From assembly GCA_947176355.1 (NCBI GenBank), contig CAMWQY010000059.1:1-11253 (forward strand): a stretch of 11,253 nt of DNA, written 5' to 3'. The notes beneath the pieces were generated by a model. The model was not told the origin of the DNA, ran no database searches, and saw nothing but the letters and a program-made list of their open reading frames with translations. Positions 1 to 6,113 of this stretch are shown one piece after another. Position 1 is the stretch's first letter; every line of letters begins with the position of its first letter. A program made the position numbers and the translations under genes. This DNA comes from an uncultured Porphyromonadaceae bacterium. Lineage in GTDB: Bacteria > Bacteroidota > Bacteroidia > Bacteroidales > Muribaculaceae.

Positions 1-528
1 ATTCCATTGAATTTTAAAGTCTACAACGTAATTGATGTCAATGCGTTTGCATGCCCTGATGGCAGTGTACGTGTTTTCGCCGCCCTCATGGACATTATGG
101 ACGATGATGAACTGATTGGAATCATTGGTCATGAAATCGGACACGTAGTGAAACGCCACTCAAAAAATGCTTTCAAGACAGAACTCCTTACAGGCGCAGT
201 GAAAGATGCTGTAGCCTCCACAGGTGGGAAAGCAGCTGCTCTTACAGAATCTCAACTTGGCTCACTTGGAGAGTCTTTGATCAACGCTAAATATTCACAA
301 AAGCAAGAAAAAGAAGCTGATGATTGCGGATATGATTTCCTTGTAGCCAACGGCAGAAATCCATGGGGTATGGTGAAGTCGTTTGAAAAACTTCAGAATC
401 TTGAAGGCTCTACAAAGTCAACTACCGTACAGAAAATGTTCTCGTCTCACCCTGAGACTAAAGAACGCATCGAAAGAATGACCAAGCGATGCCAAAAAGA
501 CGGATACGAACGCCCAGCAGATAAATAA
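1..528 (+). CDS. M48-family zinc metalloprotease, C-terminal part (5' end outside window)
   Basis: This is the C-terminal part of a peptidase M48 (BepA/YfgC or Oma1-like) zinc protease. Such proteins are usually periplasmic or lipid-anchored and act in envelope protein quality control. The reading frame is open from base 1, so the gene begins outside the window; the TTG at position 7 is an internal Leu codon, not a start. The zinc site HEIGH is encoded at 130-144. The third ligand is expected at the first Glu of the E-K-E-A-D motif about 55 residues later. Near the C-terminus the protein has the S-H-P-E-T-K-E-R-I segment typical of M48 proteins. No TPR repeats follow, so it is a short, single-domain type. 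It converges on the leftward receptor gene, with a shared hairpin between them. The family call is firm; the substrate is unknown. Confidence 0.9.
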   Translation: MPLNFKVYNVIDVNAFACPDGSVRVFAALMDIMDDDELIGIIGHEIGHVVKRHSKNAFKTELLTGAVKDAVASTGGKAAALTESQLGSLGESLINAKYSQKQEKEADDCGYDFLVANGRNPWGMVKSFEKLQNLEGSTKSTTVQKMFSSHPETKERIERMTKRCQKDGYERPADK

Positions 529-554
529 CACACCTCGATTTTTTTCATAAAATA

Positions 555-590
555 AGCGGCCGGACGATGTCCGACCGCTCATTTTTATTT
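555..590. terminator. Bidirectional rho-independent-type terminator between convergent genes
   Basis: An 11-bp stem pairs 555-565 with 569-579, with one C/A mismatch and a three-base GAT loop. It is GC-rich (arms AGCGGCCGGAC and GTCCGACCGCT). A T-rich run follows on the right (ATTTTTATTT, 581-590) and an A-rich run precedes it on the left, which becomes a U tract for leftward transcripts. It lies between the stop of the protease gene (528) and the stop of the receptor gene (600), so it can end both transcripts. Confidence 0.85.
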
Positions 591-599
591 GGGTCAAAA

Positions 600-3500
600 T
601 CAATTGAAAAGATATTTTATACCAATTTGGAATTGCCAGCACTGAGTGTCTACACGATAATAGTCGTAGCTCTTGTTGACATATTCACCATTGACTTTTG
701 CCATTGAATATGTAGGAACATTATTAGCATCGACACCCTCATATTTGAGAAGTCCTTTTGCGTATGAATTGGCATTGGTGCGCTGTACACCCCATTTGCT
801 ATTGAATAGGTTGCCGATATTCATAAAATCAAAGCTGAGCTGGATTGAATGCTTGGCATTTCCTACATTGAATTGGAATTCTTCCATCAGACGCAAATCG
901 AAACGGTGTGTCCAAGGAGCACGGGCACTATAAGCTTCTGCATACTGACCAAGATGATTCTTAAGATAGGAATCTTGGTTTACGTATGCCCAGAATGCCT
1001 TGCGGTCATCCTCAGTCTTGAATTTTATTTCATTGTCATTTGCAGGGATATACATAAGGTCGTTGTTGATGCCATCACCATTCATATCATTGGTGTATAC
1101 ATAACTATATCCATTATAGCTGTAACCACTGTAGAAAAGAGAGATGTTTGTGTTGCGTTTTAGACCATTATGGGCAAAAGGTATTGTCCAATTGATAGAT
1201 GAAATCAACTTATTAGGCACAACATATTGAGAAGCCTGGCAAAGAGCAAAATTCGGACCATCGATAGTCTGCAGACCTTGCCATGTAGAAACAGGGTCGC
1301 TGCCCGGCATGCCGGAAACCTCTGTATTGGCAGTGTGTGTATAAGAGAGCATAATTGAAAGGTCTTCGATAGGACGAGCGTTGATGGTAAAGCTTTCAAT
1401 CAGGCCATGACCCTTATTGGTATTTGTAAGCACTACTGCATTAGTGCCGGGATAATACTGGTAATCAGCAGCTTTAGGATATTTAACACGATTATCAGGA
1501 CCGGAGAAATGCTCAATATTCGCCCATTCACTCTGCGGCTTGATATTCCAGTTATTGATAGTCACAGAATTGAAGTTGCGCATGTAAATAAGTTCCCCAC
1601 TGACATATAGAGGAAATCCTACCGGAATCTTATAGTCAATTCCTATTGAAGTCTTCCACACCTGCGGCATCTTGAAATCAGGAGCTACTCCTGAAATCTT
1701 ATTAGAGGCTACATGATGATCATTTGAAGTAGGAAGATTGAACTTCGAAATCACCTCATCCATATTAGTGATCATGCCTCCGGCGAGTTGATCAAGACGC
1801 GGATCATGGCTTACAGGAACACCATTCTGATAAGTTGTCTTAAATTGCACTGAGTTCTGCACAAGATTAGCATTCGTAGGCATATTTGTGAAGAATACGA
1901 GAGGCAAACGGCCTGTGAAAATACCTGAACCACCACGCACAGTGAAGCTCTTATCGCCAAGGACATCCCAATTAAAACCTAAACGAGGTGACACCTGAAG
2001 TTTGTTTTTAGGCCAAAGTCCCGTGTCAATATGCTTACCGCCGAAGTCAAGATCATAGATAGCAGTGTTTCTTTCAAGAGAACTATTGTCGAATATCATC
2101 TCGTCAAGGCGGATACCGTATGTAAGCTTAAACTTGCGTGTGATATCCCATTCATCCTGAAGATATAATCCAATCTGGTTGAAAATAACTTTAGCAGTAG
2201 GCTCTTTTTCTCCATTGAATCCGTATGTAAGGGCAAACGATTCGGGAGCACGGTCATTCAGGAAGTCATCCAGAGAATAATAACGATAATAACCTGTACC
2301 ATTACGCATATAGGCATTAGAAGCCATCTGATGCTCGTAAGCAAGACCGGCAGTCAGGGAGTGAGAACCAACAAGCCATTTAAAGTTATCATTGATAGTC
2401 AGCACATTATTCTTAACGCCGTTGTTATAAGTGAAAAGTTCGTAACCAGCACTCATATAAGGCTCAAGCACGACAGGATTTTCCGGAGTTCCAGCCATAA
2501 TATCAATGAAAGGGAAATCTGAAGAATTTGTGCCACGCATATCCTCAATGTTTGAATATGTCGCGAGGAGCTGATTTGACATGTTGTTGCCGAATCGGCT
2601 GTTAAGGTCAAGAGAGAAAGAATTCACCTTGTTGTCCATAGAATACATTGAATTGGCGAAAGCCATAGACTGTGGACCTACACGATACGTATTGTTAAGT
2701 CGGTAGCCGGTGTCTGAAGAGTTTCCGTTAGGACCATTCCATGCAACATTCTTAGTGTAGTTATAGCGGAAAGCCAACTGATGATTGTCAGTGATGTTCC
2801 AGTCAAGACGAACGAGGAAACGATTGTTGCTTTCATCTCCCGGGAACTTAGTGAAAGATCCCGGATCATAGTGATAGCGGCTCATAAGATAATCTGACAT
2901 GCGCTGCATATCAGCAGCAGTAGTACGTGATACCATACCGCCGGGATTCTCGCCGTCGGCAGCTGCGCGATATTTGATTACCTCTCCCGGATGACCTTCA
3001 TGCTCATAGTTGACAAAGAAGAAAAGTTTGTTTCTTAGTATTGGTCCACCTAATGTCAGACCATAAATAGTGGTAGATGCATCTGCGCGGGCTCCAAGAT
3101 CAGTGCCATCAATGCGGTTTCCTCGCAAATCCTGATTGTTGTAATAAATATATGCAGAACCTCTGAAGGTATTCGTACCGGATTTTGTAATGGCATTGAT
3201 TCCGCCGCCGATGAAGTTGGTCTGACGCACATCAAAAGGAGACACTACAACCTGCATTTCTTTGATAGCATCAAGAGAAATCGGATTGCCACCACCCGGA
3301 AGCTTTGAAGAAAGACCAAAGTTATTATTGAAATTTGATCCATCCACAGTGAAGTTTGTGCTTCTGCCGTCAGCTCCCGCAAAGCTCATACCATTAGAAT
3401 AAGGAGAGAGCTTAGTGATGTCGGAAATAGAACGGTTGATAGTAGGCATTGATTCAATCATACTACCGGAGATATTGGTAGTAGCACCTGTACGTGCTTG

Positions 3501-3908
3501 AATGAACTTACTGCCCTTTCCAGTCACCACTACCTCATCAAGTTCGCTGGAAGCATCTTCAAGATAAATGTCGAGCTGCGTGTTTTCGCCAAGTTCGAGG
3601 TTGATATCATTGAGTACTACAGATTGCTTACCAATGTAGCTATAAGTGATCTTATACGGACCACCGACACGCATACCCTGAATGGAGTAGCGACCATCAG
3701 CATTGGTAGCAGTTCCATAACTTGTTCCGGACGGTTGATGAACGGCAATTACCGTAGCTCCGATAATTGGCTCGCCATTAGGTTCGGTCACCTGACCGGA
3801 AAGAGAAGCAGTCGTCACCTGAGCGTTGGCTCCGATAGACAAAACAGCCATAAGCGTCACCATAAGGAGGCGCATTGACCATCTCTTTGCATTTTTCAAT
3901 GTGTTCAT
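600..3908 (-). CDS. Oar-like TonB-dependent outer-membrane receptor
   Basis: This encodes a TonB-dependent receptor of 1102 residues. The ATG at 3908 is chosen because a signal peptide follows directly (basic N-terminus, hydrophobic 13-28, likely cut after A-N-A, residue 29). An ATG in frame at 3980 would overlap the upstream phosphatase gene and bury the signal peptide. Residues about 35-118 form a carboxypeptidase-regulatory-like beta-sandwich (GQVTEPNGEPIIGATV). A TonB-box-like segment, DEVVVTG, lies near 124-130. The plug follows, with GGGINAITKSGTNTFRGS (234-251) characteristic of Oar-type receptors, then a long barrel. A D-x-N-x-D-G loop near 941-950 resembles a calcium-binding loop. 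It lies 25 bp after the phosphatase gene and is probably co-transcribed with it. No SusD-like gene is present. Oar-like receptors are linked to both import and protein secretion; the cargo here is unknown. Confidence 0.9.
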   Translation of the reverse strand: MNTLKNAKRWSMRLLMVTLMAVLSIGANAQVTTASLSGQVTEPNGEPIIGATVIAVHQPSGTSYGTATNADGRYSIQGMRVGGPYKITYSYIGKQSVVLNDINLELGENTQLDIYLEDASSELDEVVVTGKGSKFIQARTGATTNISGSMIESMPTINRSISDITKLSPYSNGMSFAGADGRSTNFTVDGSNFNNNFGLSSKLPGGGNPISLDAIKEMQVVVSPFDVRQTNFIGGGINAITKSGTNTFRGSAYIYYNNQDLRGNRIDGTDLGARADASTTIYGLTLGGPILRNKLFFFVNYEHEGHPGEVIKYRAAADGENPGGMVSRTTAADMQRMSDYLMSRYHYDPGSFTKFPGDESNNRFLVRLDWNITDNHQLAFRYNYTKNVAWNGPNGNSSDTGYRLNNTYRVGPQSMAFANSMYSMDNKVNSFSLDLNSRFGNNMSNQLLATYSNIEDMRGTNSSDFPFIDIMAGTPENPVVLEPYMSAGYELFTYNNGVKNNVLTINDNFKWLVGSHSLTAGLAYEHQMASNAYMRNGTGYYRYYSLDDFLNDRAPESFALTYGFNGEKEPTAKVIFNQIGLYLQDEWDITRKFKLTYGIRLDEMIFDNSSLERNTAIYDLDFGGKHIDTGLWPKNKLQVSPRLGFNWDVLGDKSFTVRGGSGIFTGRLPLVFFTNMPTNANLVQNSVQFKTTYQNGVPVSHDPRLDQLAGGMITNMDEVISKFNLPTSNDHHVASNKISGVAPDFKMPQVWKTSIGIDYKIPVGFPLYVSGELIYMRNFNSVTINNWNIKPQSEWANIEHFSGPDNRVKYPKAADYQYYPGTNAVVLTNTNKGHGLIESFTINARPIEDLSIMLSYTHTANTEVSGMPGSDPVSTWQGLQTIDGPNFALCQASQYVVPNKLISSINWTIPFAHNGLKRNTNISLFYSGYSYNGYSYVYTNDMNGDGINNDLMYIPANDNEIKFKTEDDRKAFWAYVNQDSYLKNHLGQYAEAYSARAPWTHRFDLRLMEEFQFNVGNAKHSIQLSFDFMNIGNLFNSKWGVQRTNANSYAKGLLKYEGVDANNVPTYSMAKVNGEYVNKSYDYYRVDTQCWQFQIGIKYLFN

Positions 3909-3933
3909 AATTAAATTTTTAATAAAAAAGGTG

Positions 3934-4851
3934 TTATTTTGTTTTTGAAAACTCATATAATTTCTTGCCATCCCTGTCATACATCACCACCGAAAGAGAA
4001 GACTTGTCAAATGACAACGACATAAAACCGGGATGTCCATTTGCAAAAATAGCATCTTGAGAGGGCACCACAACGTATGCTTGCGCTCCGGAAGAGCAAG
4101 TGACATAGTCTGTCTTATCGCCCTCTCTCCTGAAATGCTCGAAGCAATGAACGTCTCCGCTGATATAAAGATCCGGTCTATTCTCAGACAAAGCCATACC
4201 AAGATGAGTATTTACATCAAATCGCTGACCGGAAGTGTCTTCCCGGCTTGAAAATAATGGATGATGCGCTGCCACAACCACCCAATCATGTGTTTTGTCG
4301 GAAAGTTCTTCACGCAACCACTTGATTTGTGCTACCGTATCTTGACGTATCGCATCAGGATAAATATCCGGCTGACTCACTGCTCTCCTAAGGAATGGAG
4401 TCGTATCAAGAAAAATCACTTTTACCGATGTGTCACCCCTTTTGAAAGACTTAGAATAGTAATGCGAAGGCATATTCCATCTTCTGCTTATATCGGTATA
4501 ATCAATCAAAGCTTGGGTATTACCTTGATAATCATGATTACCCAATGCACAATACCAAAGATTATGAAGAGAAGGAGAGGAATAAATAGATTCAAAATTG
4601 GAAATCCAACCATAATCATCTACACTTTGCACTCCCCAATAATGAAAAGTGTCGCCGAGATTTAAAATTGCATTTGGCGACCATCGCGAAGCAAAATCCC
4701 CAAGAGTTTCAGCCACCAAACGCTGATCTCCTCCTCCATAATTGCCCAAATCACTGACTACAAGAAAATTCAAAGCTCCCCGCGCTTGTGCATAAAGGTG
4801 CTGAGAACTAATCGAAAGGGTTAAAATAGCTATTAATATCGTCCGAATCAT
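3934..4851 (-). CDS. Secreted ACP5-like (purple acid phosphatase type) metallophosphoesterase
   Basis: The 305-residue product resembles tartrate-resistant acid phosphatase (ACP5/uteroferrin), a binuclear-metal enzyme that hydrolyses phosphomonoesters; its length is normal for the family. It starts with a signal peptide, likely cut after L-Y-A (residue 21), so it acts in the periplasm or outside. Motifs in order are SDLG (33-36), NLGDTFHYWG (64-73), GNHDYQGN (104-111), SRRWNMPSHYY (122-132), AAHHP (194-198) and SGDVHCFEH (231-239). Two positions deviate from uteroferrin: His70 sits where the purple-colour Tyr ligand lies, and Asp233 replaces the first His of the usual G-H-x-H. Asp34, Asp67, Asn105, His196 and His235 are kept. 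It is the first gene of a leftward pair with the receptor gene. The substrate is unknown, and activity is likely but unproven given the changes. Confidence 0.85.
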   Translation of the reverse strand: MIRTILIAILTLSISSQHLYAQARGALNFLVVSDLGNYGGGDQRLVAETLGDFASRWSPNAILNLGDTFHYWGVQSVDDYGWISNFESIYSSPSLHNLWYCALGNHDYQGNTQALIDYTDISRRWNMPSHYYSKSFKRGDTSVKVIFLDTTPFLRRAVSQPDIYPDAIRQDTVAQIKWLREELSDKTHDWVVVAAHHPLFSSREDTSGQRFDVNTHLGMALSENRPDLYISGDVHCFEHFRREGDKTDYVTCSSGAQAYVVVPSQDAIFANGHPGFMSLSFDKSSLSVVMYDRDGKKLYEFSKTK

Positions 4852-4873
4852 ATCATATCTATGAAATCAGATG

Positions 4874-4881
4874 CAAAATTA
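4874..4881 (-). promoter_or_regulatory. Candidate -7 element for the phosphatase-receptor unit
   Basis: On the minus strand this reads TAATTTTG, an exact match to the Bacteroidota -7 consensus TAnnTTTG. A start about 5 bases downstream would give a leader of roughly 18 bases before the phosphatase ATG at 4851. No convincing TTTG -33 box sits at the expected 19-21 bp spacing; a TTTG only 12 bp upstream is too close. The AT-rich context makes chance matches easy. Confidence 0.45.
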
Positions 4882-5000
4882 TAAAAATTTATCCAAATAA
4901 TTGTTAAATTTTTGTTTATTTTTAAAGGGAACATTAAGATTATATCATATAAAACCAGTGAATATTCTTTCTTTTTGCAACTAAAACATAATTTTCTTTA

Positions 5001-5022
5001 TGTCAGCCACGACAATTTGACA
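5001..5022. repeat. Short inverted repeat TGTCA-N12-TGACA in the divergent intergenic region
   Basis: Two 5-bp arms, TGTCA (5001-5005) and TGACA (5018-5022), are separated by 12 bp. The repeat lies about 65 bp before the YitT-family start, upstream of its -7 box, inside the 4852-5087 region between divergent genes. It could be a regulator site, but arms this short arise by chance. Apart from this and the two promoter elements, the region is plain AT-rich sequence. Confidence 0.2.
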
Positions 5023-5075
5023 GTTATTCCATTAATTTTTATTTCATTGTTTAATGTTTTTTAAATATTTTTTAG

Positions 5076-5083
5076 TAAATTTG
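5076..5083 (+). promoter_or_regulatory. Candidate -7 element for the YitT-family gene
   Basis: TAAATTTG matches the Bacteroidota -7 consensus TAnnTTTG exactly and is followed by C, as is common. It ends only 4 bases before the ATG at 5088, so transcription would begin at or just inside the start codon. The -33 region has only weak resemblance to TTTG. Confidence 0.5.
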
Positions 5084-5087
5084 CATC

Positions 5088-6059
5088 ATGAAAACAATGT
5101 TAGGATTTAGCATTTCTCGTAAGAGCTTGATAATCGACTATATTATGATTATTTTAGGCATATTTATGTATGCCTTTGGCTTCTGTGCCTTCGTTCTTCC
5201 CCATAAGATAGTGATGGGAGGATTATCAGGTGTCGGCACTTTGGTATATTTCGCCACTGACGGAAGAATACCGGTGGCAGCTACCCAATATGTATTAAAC
5301 CTCGTGCTTTTAGCTTTTGCATTTAAAATAGTAGGCAAGACCTTCGTGATCCGCACGATTTTTGGAGCCACTATGGTTTCAATAGCAATATGGGTAGGAG
5401 AGTCATTTTTTATGAGCCTTAGCCATCCGATACTTGAGGATATGTCGCTTAGCGCAATATTGGGAGCGATCATCTGCGGACTCGGAGTCGGGACAGTCCT
5501 TATTCATAATGGCTCTACCGGGGGAACAGATATTGTAGCTTCCATGGTAAACAAACTCAGTAATGTAAGTATAGGACGCGCCATGGTGATAACTGATATG
5601 ATCATCGTATCAAGCAGCATATTACTTCCATTTGACGGCACATTCGGAGAGCGTCTTGAAGCACGAATTCCAATCATAGTATATGGCTATGTAGTGACTT
5701 TCGTAGCATCTTACTGCGCTGATATGATTGTGGTGGGCAATCGCCAGGCAGTCCAGTTCATCATATTCAGCCGCCAATGGCAGACAATAGCCGATGCTAT
5801 CAACAATGACGCAAAGCGTGGAGTGACAGTGCTTGACGGAGAAGGATGGTATAGCAAAAAGCCGGTTAAAATACTTATGGTATGGTGTCGCAAGATAGAG
5901 GCACCCGGCATAATGCGGCTCGTAAAGGGAATCGATGATGATGCCTTCATTACTCAGGGTGCAGTGAATGGAGTATTCGGCAAAGGGTTTGACATGTATA
6001 AAATTAAGATAAAATCAAAGAAGAACCAAACCCGTCCACTATCGACTGAAACGAAATAA
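5088..6059 (+). CDS. YitT-family membrane protein (DUF161 plus DUF2179)
   Basis: This 323-residue inner-membrane protein belongs to the YitT family, whose biochemical role is not established. The N-terminal part has six to seven hydrophobic segments (about 15-37, 44-55, 65-82, 87-107, 122-141, 164-181, 195-214). The conserved NGSTGGTD motif is at 141-148. From about 225 a soluble cytoplasmic DUF2179 domain follows, with RGVTVLDGEGWYS (244-256) and DDDAFITQGAVNGVFGKGF (283-301), both typical of the family. The tail is basic. ATG 5088 is used here, but the promoter element just upstream leaves open ATG 5097 (residue 4) or a leaderless transcript. The gene is divergent from the phosphatase gene and 54 bp before the next receptor gene, with no terminator between, so read-through into the receptor is possible. 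The family call is secure; the substrate is unknown. Confidence 0.92.
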   Translation: MKTMLGFSISRKSLIIDYIMIILGIFMYAFGFCAFVLPHKIVMGGLSGVGTLVYFATDGRIPVAATQYVLNLVLLAFAFKIVGKTFVIRTIFGATMVSIAIWVGESFFMSLSHPILEDMSLSAILGAIICGLGVGTVLIHNGSTGGTDIVASMVNKLSNVSIGRAMVITDMIIVSSSILLPFDGTFGERLEARIPIIVYGYVVTFVASYCADMIVVGNRQAVQFIIFSRQWQTIADAINNDAKRGVTVLDGEGWYSKKPVKILMVWCRKIEAPGIMRLVKGIDDDAFITQGAVNGVFGKGFDMYKIKIKSKKNQTRPLSTETK

Positions 6060-6113
6060 AACAACCCAAAATAGATTTTCATAATCAAATTATCAACCAA
6101 CAACAAAAAAACT

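Noticed and set aside
7..9. TTG as the start codon of the protease
   Set aside because: The frame is open through base 1 and M48 proteins need more sequence before the HExxH site; it is an internal Leu codon of a truncated gene.
418..1610. Short open frames on the strand opposite or out of frame with the protease and Oar-like receptor genes
   Set aside because: They lie inside strongly supported genes and show no start context, signal peptide or recognisable domain.
3909..3980. Longer N-terminus of the Oar-like receptor from ATG 3980
   Set aside because: It would overlap the end of the phosphatase gene and place 24 extra residues before a good signal peptide; ATG 3908 fits better.
4846..4952. 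Repeated ATATCATAT-like words near the phosphatase start and in the intergenic region
   Set aside because: Low-complexity AT-rich words, only two copies, irregular spacing; expected by chance here.
6072..6079. TAGATTTT as a promoter for the second receptor gene
   Set aside because: The last base departs from TAnnTTTG and no TTTG-like box is found at the right distance upstream.
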